Positions 49,567-61,500 of a stretch of 64,000 nucleotides of DNA are shown here, in pieces (the first letter of the stretch is position 1; each line of letters begins with the position of its first letter). The translations under genes and the position numbers were made by a program. The notes beneath the pieces were generated by a model. It saw only the letters and a program-made list of their open reading frames with translations, did no database searches and was not told the origin of the DNA. Origin of the DNA: Aphelocoma coerulescens (Eukaryota > Chordata > Aves > Passeriformes > Corvidae); assembly GCF_041296385.1 (NCBI RefSeq), contig NC_091015.1, positions 58,780,345-58,844,344 on the forward strand. Reading direction: 5' to 3'.

Positions 49567-52500
49567 GTGAGTGAGCGGGCGAGCGAGCGACACCTCGCGG
49601 GCTTGAGGCGGCGGCGGTGCCGGGAGCGGCTATTTATACCCGGGTCCTTTGTCATGGGGGAGGGGAGGAGGGGAGGGGGCGGCAGGGAGGGAGGGAGGAT
49701 GGGGGCGGCGGCGACGGCGGCGACGGCTCCCGAGGAGCAGCCGCCCCCCGCGTCCGCTTTCCGCAGGGCGCCGGCGGGGAGACACGCGCGCTCCCGGCCG
49801 GTGACAGCTGGAGGGGGGAGACATGGAGTCTGGAGTGCCCTTTGTCTAAGTTGGCTCCGTCCAGCCCGGCCGGCGGCTCCGATCCCCGCCTGGCGGGGCG
49901 CAGACCCGGGCTGGGGGCGAGCTCGCCGCCACTCCTCCGAAGGGCGGGGGGCGGCGGGCGAGTGGGGAGAGGGAGAACGGGGGGGAGACCCGGCGATTCC
50001 CTTCCCCTCCTCTCCGCTCCAGCCGGCGGCACGCGGCGGCGGCTCCGGCGCGGGCAGAGGGAGGTGTGTGTGAGCCCGGCGCACGCCGGGCAGGGGAAAT
50101 CCGTGTGCCCGCCGTGGGCAGCGCGGCACACAGCTCGTCCCTCTCCTCCCGGGAGGCTGGGACAGGTCCGCCCGGGCTCCCGGAAGCCGGGGCGAGCCGG
50201 GCGGGGAGGCTGAGCGCGCCCCGGGCCGCCCTCCCGCACCCGCGGGACGGCGGGGCTGGGCTGGGGGCTCCCGCCCCTGCCTTTGGGGCTCTCTAGGCTC
50301 AGCGAGAGAGCTCAGGAGGGGCCAGGGGGTAACTCAGTCTGGCGGCTGCTCCGGCGAACTTCCTAATCGTGGAGGACACCGTACGATCCCGATCTTCCAG
50401 AGCGCCGCAAGAAAGTTAACAAATAGCTGAAAATTTGGGGGGTTTGGGTCTAATGTCGCCAAGCACGGCGATACGGAGCGCTGTCTAAAACTAGGGTGTC
50501 TGGGGAGGTGCGAAGGAGGGCACTGGGCTGAGCCGTCCCTGAGCAACAAATGGTTGGCTAAAGAAATCGGTGTGTTGTGGCATCACGCACATGTATTTAA
50601 CATTACCAGGTCTTCATGATGATTCAAAAATTCTTATTCATACACAAAAGAAAAGGAGTGCGTGCATAGATGTGCGGCAGGAATGGGATAACAAACTTGT
50701 ACATTACTCGAGATACTTATTTCTAACTTACAAAGCACCACACTGATTTTATTGGAGCAAGAGAAAAGTTTTTTGTATTTTTAAAGCTGGAAATTCAGAT
50801 TCTTGGTCTCTCTGACAAGAAGCATTTAACAGTTTGGAGAATGTAGTTTAATTCTAGCAGGATAGGTTTGTTTTTGCTGAAGTCTAACAACTCTAGTTTC
50901 AGCTATTATGAGTTTGGTTCTTACTAACGCAGATTTCAGTGGAGAGTTTTTACCAGCACATTTAGTGTAATCTTCACTTATAAGTGGGGATTTTTCTCAT
51001 GGATAGGTTAATATTTTTTTAGGGGTTGGCACATTCAGATTCTTTATGCAATTTATCAAAATTTAAAGGTCGTTCTTTGTTTGTCCCCAGTGTCTATATC
51101 AAATTGAGAGTCCGGGGAATGTTTATTTGTGGTAACAATAAAGCATCTTCAGAAGGGTGAGTATTACTTGTACATAGTGTACTACAACTAGTCTCACTAG
51201 TGACTATTAAAATGTGAATATTTGAAAACTACAAAATCTTTCAGCAAACACGTGGAATTCCAGTATTTTAGGAGATGTGACTCAAAAGTTTTCTGTGATG
51301 TGTTGAATGTTTTTAAGAGCTAGTACTTTATGAAGTTCTGGGTAAAAAAACATTACATTTATTGTTCTGGGATTTCCTTTACAAGAAAAAAGGCAGAAAA
51401 AGAAAAATATTTTTTTCTTTCCTCCATCTCCATGAGAAATGAAAGTAACAATTAAAGTTAAAAAACCTGTGGAGAAATCTGTGACAGTATAATATTCCTT
51501 GAGATGCCAACTGCTATTTTCATTTGGAACTCTGGAAGGATTCAAGACTTTAAGAGAAAAACTGGGAAGAACTTTCAGGTTCTTTCATAGATTTTTTTGA
51601 TATGTAATTTCACCTTGAAAAGTGGCAGACACTGGAAATCTGCACCTTCAAAAAGTCATAAAATGTCACTGCTCAGTTTAAAATGAGCTAAAGTGGAGGT
51701 GTGTAAACTTAGGCCAAAGATTTGAAATTCAAGCTCAATCTTTTTGCCCCCTGCTGTGTTTTTTTCCTTTCTTGCTAAAATTGCCAACAAGCTGAAATAT
51801 GGTGATTTCTTTGAAGATATGCTTTCAAACTGGTTTTTGTTTGCTCTGTAACATTGCAACCTTCATAGGTGAAATGTAAATATTCCTGCACTACTTCTTA
51901 CCTGCAAAGAAACTTTGGCTTTGGGAGAAGGGAATTTTTGTAGTGCATTATTGGATGCATGAGCTGTATTAGATATAGAGAGAATGCAAGCCCTTTTCTG
52001 TAAAGCAGCTTATGTCAGAATAACCTACATCTAGTATCCAGTGCAGGCCAACAGTGCTCCCAGGAAAGTTGGTGCACTCTAAAATTCCTCTTGCTATTAG
52101 TCAAAAGAAGTGTTCTGTCACCATTCACGAGACAGTTCAGCTTCCTTAGCAGTATAGATCATTGATGCGTTTTAATAAGTTCACAGCTGTAATGTTAAAA
52201 CTGAAGAACAATTTTAGATGACAGTTCTATATTTATGTGATTGAACAGTGAGAGTTATTTTTAAAAATGGCTGCAATACTGAGAGAAGGCACATTTAATA
52301 AATGTCTGCTTTATGTTGTGTTTGAGCAAAAGTGCTGTGGAAAAACTTTAGTGTTGGCTGTAATCTGGAGGTTCTGTAATTCTACTGTTAGTACTTACAG
52401 ATGGATCTTAGCTGACTTGAGGAAAAATATCTGTGAAGCTTTAGGGGGAATAATGTTTTCCCCAGCAGGGATGCTGAAGATCTCAGGAACAAAACCTGGC

Positions 52501-55500
52501 CTTTGCTAAGCAAGGAAGTTCACCGAGTCGAGAAAGTAATTTTGGCAGTATTACTTATCCAAGCAAAATTCACTTTACCAGATTTTTTAAAGAGTGAAGG
52601 AAATGGGCTGCATGCTGTAAATACAATTCTTAATGATTTGATGGAGGCGTTTGCGTAATACTTACATTAACAAACAAGACCACTGTTAACAGAAGCTGTA
52701 GGACAGTAACAGGAGGTTTATTTTAATGTTAAAGCTACTTCCAACCTTCTGTTCCTTCTGTCAGCAAGGTCCATGGAGAGCTGTGCTGGGCCTGTTGAAG
52801 TGTTGTCTGATTGAAGACAGCATTTGTAAATGTATCTATCTATAAATGTATCTACACATTTAACACCTAAGTATATGACTTGTACAACTGCTCTGGAGTG
52901 GCTAAGTTAGTCTTTAAATGGATGAGTTACTCCTGTCCTGACATAGTTTAAGGAATAATTTTAGTTAAAGTAGCTGTGTCCGTGAGGAGAACAGTGAGGC
53001 AAACTAAAATCTTGTATAAAATGTACCCAAACCAACAAAATCTTGTATAAAAGGTATGCAGAAGAGAGAAGGGTGCTTTACAGGGGGATGATAAAAACAC
53101 TTGTTACAAGTTAGTCAAATGCTCAGGTTTGTTTTTTAGCTCTGAGTATATGCCCAAGGGTTTTGTTGAGCTAAATATTAAAAGGAAAACAATGTACAGA
53201 ATTACTAAGTAGCTATCCTATCTGTTCTCACAGAGATCAGTTAAAGACTTTGGGATAATGCTGTGTATGTCTATTTATGGATGAGGTGAAACTAAAAATG
53301 ATGGTTCTATTGAGCTCCAAGCAAGAAACAGGGAAGTTTTCTAAAACATGCTGCTTTCTCTAACTGATAGTAGTAGGCAGTTTGATTGTCACAGTCTTTT
53401 TCTAATTGTACACCTAGATTTCCACTAAGGTGGGTCAGACTGTGGACTTGGTTCTGAATTAAGAGGTATAATAACACTAGTAAACTTGAATAGAGGCAAC
53501 TCTTAAGAAGAAGAGTGAAAAGTATAATTTGCATATAAAATTGGGAAGTTAAGCTTCTCTTAAAAATACTAAAAAAAAAAAGGAATTTTTAAATATATAA
53601 TGAATTATTTAGCCACAGGTTTGTAAACTGATTATAATTTAAAAATATTGAGAGAGAAGAGGATGTCCATTAATGCCCCTGCTGTGTCCAAAAAAAAATG
53701 TAAACAAACAGTGCTCACCCCCAGATTAGTGTGGAGCACACTCTTATTTACAAAACCTTTTGGCTACCTGGCTGAAGCTTGGGTTTGGATTTTTCATCTA
53801 TTGTGCCTCTGCTTTGTTTGTGAAAACTACTGTTGACTTGGAATGGTTTATAATGCATTCCTATCTAGTGCTAAAATCAGTGGTACTCTTAAGGTAAGAA
53901 GGCCATTTGGACATTTAGATAGATACTGCATGTGATCTGAATGTTGTGGATAAAAATAACAGTGTAATGATGTGAGTGGATCAGCACAGTGTTGTCATTT
54001 GCTTGAAAATGTGATGTAGTATTTCCAAGGCTTCTAATTGGGATAGATATGATTTCATTGGCAAATGAGGTAAAACTGGTGTCTTACTGTGTGCAAATAA
54101 AGACTTCCTTGATACACAGTTACAGAATACTCCAGAATTTGCTATTAGTTTTCTTTTTTTGTATATACATATGGTGCCTGCTTGAATAACATTGTATGTG
54201 TAATTATGCAAGCAAAGTAGTACAAATTGCAGTCCATGTCCTAGGCTTTCTTAGATATGAACCGAAAACAAATCTTTACAGGAGGGTATGATTTCTTAAT
54301 ATTTTTAAATTGTTTTTTGATCTAGAACCAGGCCTATTTCCCTTGTCAGTTTTTTGTTGTATCTGGCTCCTTTCCATTCTGCCTTTAACATGGTTAGTTC
54401 AGTTTTTCCTGCCATGCATTCTCTTTTCACAGCCTGCATGTTCGGTTTAAATCCCAAAGCCATCAGATGTAATTTAAAGAAACAAAGTGTTTGAAAGGAA
54501 GGAAACTGAAATCTTACAACTCGCATATAATTTCAATTTTTTTTAGTGTGCGCTGGTTTCCTTTCCATGTTTCTTAGCATGAGTGGATCTGGCAAGCTTT
54601 GTGTTTTTGGTGTGTAGTCTGATTTCATTTTTACTAATAAGATAAAAAATTCTAGAGCTGGAATTCATTTTGCTGCTTCTGTCAGAAGTCTTATGGATGT
54701 GTGTTACAGATACTTGATTTACCCATGGAACTGTACCGGGGCAAATGGATTAAAGTCATTATCATCTCTGTTTTAGTGTTGGAGTATATAACAAGGACAG
54801 TGTAAATTCTGTCCTTTGTGATGAATTCTTCCTGTTGTGTGTCCACTAGTTTGTGCCATGTTTCTAGTGAGTATTTATTGCCAATGTGTTTGGTGCAAAG
54901 CTAAATTCAGTAATTATTGGAAGAAGAGATTGACATATGTTGTTTTATTCTTAACACAGTTTAACCATTACTGGTGTTCAGTACATGGTTACTTTGAAAC
55001 TGGGAGACATAAGGTTCTAAGACCTTAGTTAGTATTTGCAGTTCTCTTCCACAGCCTAAGGGAGATGTTTTCTTTTTCACTGGAGAGTGGTAGATTTTTT
55101 TGTGTTTGCATGCTGGGTTTTTTTCATTTTGGCTTTTTGTTTTCAAGAATAAACTGTTTTTTTTCAAGATAAACTGTTTCTAATTAGTTTTCTGCATTAA
55201 GTCAAGCTTCTGGAAAAGTAGTATCTGTGTTTTTTTCCTTTATAAGTTTTTTTCCTTTTTTTTCCTTTATCTAATGTAATGTGCAGGTGGGTTAATTGCC
55301 GTATTCCTTACAGAATAGGGACGCCGTACAGTAGACCCAGTTATTTTGTGAAATTTAAAATAATCCTTTTTAAAATAACTCTTATGGTTACTTTTATCAT
55401 TTGAAGCTCATTTTGGAGTTATTCAGGCAAATGGCAAGTACCAGTTCATCTTCAAATTTGCCAGACTGCTCTGCAGTAAATTCTGCATATGTGAAAGCGT

Positions 55501-58500
55501 AACATCTTTCAAAGTTTAGGCTATTTGCCTATGCAGGGAAAGAGTATGGAATAACTATTGAACCTGAATTGTTGTGCATCAGGGTTTTTCCTGTATGGAC
55601 TGTGTGTTGCTTTTGCAACTATGGTTTGAACAGAAGAACCTGTGGCTATTTTAGTTTTAGAGTATAAAAGGTGTGTCCACAAAACAAGTTCAGGTGGAAT
55701 AGTCTGTGCTCTTCAAATTCACATCATAAATTATTTTGCCTGTGGAGACATGTCTTAAGTGTTCCCAGCAAGTGTTACTTTTTCTGCCAGATTTATCCAG
55801 GATATCAAAAAACTAAATTTTTAAGAGATGGAGGTGTTAGGCAACAGAGGTTAATTGGAATGTGTGTGGGAGTCATGTAACTCCTCTGGGTGTCTGTGAG
55901 TGAGTGTGAAGAGAGAAATTCCGGAGGTACGCATTTGAGCGACTCAAAGGTGAAGCTCAAGTTTTATGCATAAAACTCTGCTTTCTCCTGACAAATAGCC
56001 AGGCTTGGTCTGCTGTGAGGAACGTGGGATGGTTTTAATTGTGACTTGTAAAAAGTATGATCAAATTTGGGCTTGAAACTTTTTGTTGCTGTGGTGCTGC
56101 TTGGAGTTTTAAAATGTTTTATTTGTTTTTTGAGCCAAATAGTCTTACTCATGCAAGCAAATGTTAGAAGTATTTATAGATGCAGATATCCAAGTGAAAA
56201 GCAAATAGTTGCATTACCTGCTGCATGGTGTTCGGCTCAGGTTGCCCAAAGTGAAGTGAGATGTCAGTCAGTCTTCAGTTACTGCCAATTTGGTTTAGCC
56301 TTTAATATAAAATAATTGGTTATGGTCTCCTGGTTCCCTCTTCCCCCTCCCCCCACCCAAGTGGATAAGTACTTGAACTTCTTATTTTTATTTCCAAACC
56401 GGTATTTTTCTAAAAGTATCAAATGTTGAAATGTGCTGGAAGAAAGTGGTAATGTAGGGAATTTAGAATTTTTTTTCTCTGAAATAGGTTACTCTTATTC
56501 CTTAAGTGGTATTCAGTAATGATTTCATGTCTGTTTTTGTTTCTCTAAATGCTGAAGTAGGGACACAGAAAGATTTTTTTGAAGGGAAGAATAGCTTTGA
56601 AAGTTGCAGGCTTGCTTATACAGATAGGCAGAACACTCCAGTACGGATTTATCTTTTTCTTTTAAGGGCTGTCTGAAAACAAATTATGCTGTGTTACTTT
56701 TTGTATTCTACTGTTGTATTTGTTTAAGGAAATGTATGGAAACACTAATTATTTGTATTGAAACCTTGTTTTCTTATAAACAGACATAACATTTTTATTT
56801 TTCTCTACTGAAGAGAATGAAGCATCCATACCACTGTTTCTTGATGAGTAAATGTTCTAAATGAAGAACTCCCACAAAATGAGATAATGTCAAAATAAAT
56901 CCAAAGGCAGTGTGCTATTAGGAAAAAAGAAGTCATCAAACTGATGCCCTTCTTCTTTGTCTCACAGAAAATCTGAAATAAGCTTGATTTCTAGAACAGT
57001 GCTGTTGTGGGATCTTGCTCAGGTATTTCATGCTTAATCCACCTCTAATTAGTTCCAAAAACTTAAAATTATTGGGTTTTTTTTTGTCATGACCAGGTGA
57101 GATCTTGTGGGGTTTTAAAATTATTACTATTATTTAAACTTCTGATTAAAATCATTTTAGAAGTTAAGGAACACAAATTTGACTGTATTTTCTGAAGTGC
57201 TTCTGGAAGATCAAGCGCTACTTATAAACTGTGAACTGCAAAGTTTTTGACATGCTGGCAGATAGAGTAAGGGGTGTTGAATACTGGCAGTTGCTTTGCT
57301 TTGAATTAGTTTTCTAATGCAGAAAAATAAAATATTCTTATTTAAAAAGAGCAAGAACATAAATCAAGATAGCTCATGTTTTTCCAGGAAGCAAAAGGGA
57401 GTGAAGCACCATTCCTTTCTATTTAGTATCCAAGAGCTGCTTGAGTTCTCATTCTTTCCTTTCTTTCTTCCTTGTCCATGGGAGTTTTTAATATCTGCCT
57501 GGTCAGTATATAATAACGGTAGAAACTCTGGAGAAGGATTTTAATGCAACATAGTGTTAAACTATGTATTGTGAATGAACTGCTAGGGGAGAAAGCAAGA
57601 AATAAAATGCTGTAGGAGGCAAACTAATATTTACATTAAAAAAATCAGACAGGGAGCAGGATTGAAGAAAATGTGAATTCTGTGAGCCCTCGAGCTGACA
57701 TGTTTCCCTCCTGTCTTTTATGTCAGTAAACTGAACTGCTCTGACTTCCTAAGTGAGGAGAGCATTTCAAAAAATAAGTGGTATGAACTGTGCACATCCA
57801 GAAACTGATCTGCAGACGCAGGCATTTAGTACTGTCACAAGGAGCTGAAAATGGAATGCCTAAGGCCATGGATCAGTGTCTTTAGATGGGGCCAGAGTGG
57901 CTGGATGCTCGCTTTCTTCAGTCAAAAGCAGCAAGGTGTTTTCAGCCAGAGATCTTCTTTGCTTCTGTCAATGGCTGCAGAAATGCTCATTCTGTCAGGA
58001 GGGAAATGATAGCACAGGTGCAAGTAAAAGTGCTTCTTTTTGTAGCAGTGCCAGCATAAAGTAGGGGTGATGCTTGAAAGTCAAAGCTGACAGTTTTTGT
58101 CTGGTATGTTTGGGCAGTAAAGAGGAACTGTGTTTGGAGAGATTACTTTAACTGTTAAAAACAGACTGGAAACAGTAATTGATGAAGGAAAGTATGTGCT
58201 GTGATCAGGGTGAGCCAAAGTCAGGAGTTAAATATGTGGAGGGGAAACAGGTGCTCCTACCAAATCTGGACCAAAGGTGAGAATTCCTAATAGCTAAGAT
58301 AGGAGCATTCCCTAGCAACATCTAGGCATACAGTGCAGGATTGTAGCGGCTGTAGAATACTGTATGTTACATATGTATGTTACATACTGGAGCAGAGAGC
58401 AGTGACAGTGAGCCTTTGGAATGGTGACTGGCTGCAATGGCATTGTTTGGGGAGGGGCTGCTCTCTGTTGACACATCAGTGTCTGCAGCCCTAAGTGGTG

Positions 58501-61500
58501 TTTCTCCCTATTAATTTTCTTTTTAATGCATCCCCCAATCTTTAAGTGTTTTATTTTGTATGGAATATATGTTCATGCTGGAGCTTTTCATAATACCAGA
58601 GCACTTGTAGTCCTTCATGAAACTGTTGCAGAATGTATATGTAACTTAGTGAACAGTAAACCATGTCACATTTGGCTTATGTTTGCCACTTGCATCAGCA
58701 GTTCCTGTAGATGATGTATGCAGAAGGGTGCATCAGCCTTGTTATCACAGGAAGGCTAAAAATCAGCCATTTTTAGAGGAAATTCTGACACACTGCTTAG
58801 CTCAGATTCAAGGTATTGCCTATGTTATAATAATTTAATAACCCCTCCAGTGGTAACTAGTTTTAGTTTGGGGAATAATACTGCAAATAAAAATATAGTC
58901 ATTACAGTTAACAAGTTAGTTTCATAGTAGTACTACTACAAAATAAGTAGTTTAATTGGATTAAATATGTTGTGAGACTGTCCTCTTAGTTGACTGATAG
59001 CCACTCTTACATAGCTGTAAGAGAAAAGGCTGGGCATAGTCATTTTGTATATGACAGATCAGGTAGTATGTGATGACCAGTTGTGAATTTGCCACAAAAT
59101 GGGGATTTTTTTTTTAAGCCTGTTTTGAGATTAGCTGAGATTTTTACTCAAAAGACACAGGAAAGCATGTCATTAGTCTTGAATATCTTGAAGTATGAAT
59201 TGAGAGCTATTAACTTAAAGAGCTATTGGGGTAGTAACAAGGCCCAAAAAACCATAGTGTTTGGGAAGAAATAATTGAGGTGGCACATCTATCTTTCAAG
59301 ATTTGGGGAGGCAAATCATAGACTAGTTGTTTATTGTGAACGTGTGTACCTCTTGACTCACTTAGTGATTTCTTCTAGAATATGTTTAAATTTAAAAATT
59401 AAAAAAAAAGCTGGAAAAAAGCCAAAACAAACCCCAAACCAAAAGACTATCAACCATTTAATGTTCCAGGGTAGAGATCAGGCTTCTGATCTTAAGTATG
59501 ACAAGTGCAAGCTGAGGCTGTAGTCGCTTAAATGGCAGAAAGTAAAAGGTCTGAAAAGAGTGACACTTCAAAGACACAAAGGTTGGGCTGTAAGAGAAGC
59601 AGAAACCCGTTAGGATAAGAAGACAACTAATTTGAAAATAACAGCCCATATATGTGGTCTTTTATTTATTTTATACATAATGTTAAGTTTAGGCACTCTA
59701 GTTAGACTGCTTTCTTAATTAGTGAAGAGCTTTCCAATCTGTCTTTTTTAATTACAGTTTTTAAGAGAGAGAGTTGAAAGTTCCAACTGTACTGTTAACC
59801 AGGCAAGGCATCTTTCAAGTGAACCAACACATGGCATAGTAGTGGGAAGGAGTATGTGAACTAGCTAGTTGATGGAGATGTTAAAGGAGACTAATGTTTC
59901 TACTGATTGTAAGAATTGGTGATTGCACACTAAACTGAAGAGTTTAGTCTGATTAAGCTCTTAAGCATTTTAATTCACAAATTATTGTTCCTTTAATGGT
60001 AGTGTTTTTCACAGCATGTCTGTAGCAGATTGAAATACTAAGTGTTAGTGCTGATTGTTTTAATCTTTTGAATATTAACTGAAATTTAAAAGGCAAACAA
60101 ACTCCCTGGCATGAGCTTTAGAAATAGCATGGTCCTTGTTTTTGAGATGGTGGGCCCAGCTGAGAGATGTGTTGACTTGTAGAATAGTTTTAGATCGAGA
60201 AGTCATCTGATCCAGTCTCCCACTTGGGTTGGGCCAACACTGAAAACATGTTTTCCAGACCACTTTTAAAGTGTTTTCAAGAGTGGAGATTCTAACACCT
60301 CTGCTTAATACATTCCTATGCTGGACCATACTCACTGGGGAGAATTTTCTTCCAGTAATGAAATGAAATCCCTTGCTGAGTCTTGTCTGTTGCCTCTTGT
60401 ATTTTCCTTTTAGCATAGATTAGAATGTTTCAGTAGAAGAGCTAGAACAGAGCTCCAATTCTGTGATTGTCTGGGTTTAGCTCTGATTTGTGTAGGAAAG
60501 CAGGCTATTCAGGGAGTTAATTCCATTGTGTAGTGGTTGAAATTCTCGGAGGGACTCGTCCAATTTTGATAAGGCCCAGAAACAGACAAAAGTATGACAC
60601 ATTCCTAAGAATGTGTTCAGGAGTTTGGGGAGCTTACATGTGGTATTCTAAAGAATATTGTTAAGAATAAATAGAACATGCCTTGAAGCCTTTGACTTGT
60701 GCTAATACTCCTTTAGTGGCTGTGGTGGGATGTGGAACATAGGTATGAGGCAGAAGGAAATTGAAGGAACCTACAGTAGCTTTTCATTTGTCTTGCACTG
60801 GCAAGTAATCTAGACAAGCTTGCTACTATTGTCTGCCACTGACTACATCTTTTCAGAGCAATCTTTAGTTGATCAAGAGATAGCAGGAAACAGCTTCCTG
60901 AAAGCTATTCCTGCAGAAGTAGTTAACACATTAACTGCATTGATTGTGCAAAGTGCTGTAAAGAACAAAAAACTACACAGTGTGAATAATATGTTTTACA
61001 TGGTGTGGAAGATAAATGTTCTAGTTTAAGACAAGTGGATGGTATGCTGTAATTGTTTGCTTGCATTGAAGAGGAAAGGTTTTTTCTGCTTTCCCTTGAC
61101 TCTGGTTTCATGGTTCTGCTTCTTCCTTGCCAGTTTGGATATTTATGATACCATATGTATCCGCTGTATGAACAGCTTTGGTCCAGTTAGAAAGCTCTGC
61201 TTCTTTTGAGTGCAGAAAAGATATGAAGTAACTGATCAGCACAATCAAACGTACCATATTTGCTATGTAAAGTCCCTCTGAGATGCTAAAGCAGTGTAGA
61301 CAGACAAAGAAGAGAGGAAATGAATGCCATTTTAAGATCCCACTTCCTTTCCCGGTTCTAGTTGAGAAGTACACTAGGATGTATTTGTCATCAGCTTTCA
61401 AAAGCAAACAGGTAAGTGAATGTGCTGTTTAGTTTTGGGTGAGATGTTCTTCTTAGCACAATTCTGTTAGATAATTGCTAATAAGCTAGTAACCATTGAT

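Larger units (their letters stand above)
48080..50330. promoter_or_regulatory. EZH2: EZH2 CpG island
   Basis: A dense CpG, GC-rich block, most extreme at 48.88-50.3 kb, in sharp contrast to the flanks. It contains the EZH2 core promoter and exon 1. It is rich in Sp1-type GGGCGG/CCCCGCCCC boxes, and a strong G-quadruplex-forming G-run cluster lies at about 49173-49219. An AP-1/MARE-like TGACTCAGC occurs at 48368-48376. The very long open frames across it on both strands (up to 440 codons) are low-complexity Pro/Arg/Gly/Ala translations caused by lack of AT-rich stop codons, not genes. Confidence 0.93.

Noticed and set aside
48807..50129. A 440-codon minus-strand open frame and a 323-codon plus-strand frame (49102-50073)
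   Set aside because: Both lie in the CpG island and translate to low-complexity Pro/Arg/Ala/Gly. Stop codons are rare at this GC content, frames are open on both strands at once, and no domain is recognisable.
52996..53056. 16-bp direct repeat AAAATCTTGTATAAAA, two copies
   Set aside because: Short, AT-rich and about 36 bp apart; probably local slippage or chance in intronic DNA.
55139..55182. Tandem copy of TTTTCAAGA(A)TAAACTGTTT
   Set aside because: A single local duplication of about 20 bp in intronic DNA, with no sign of function.
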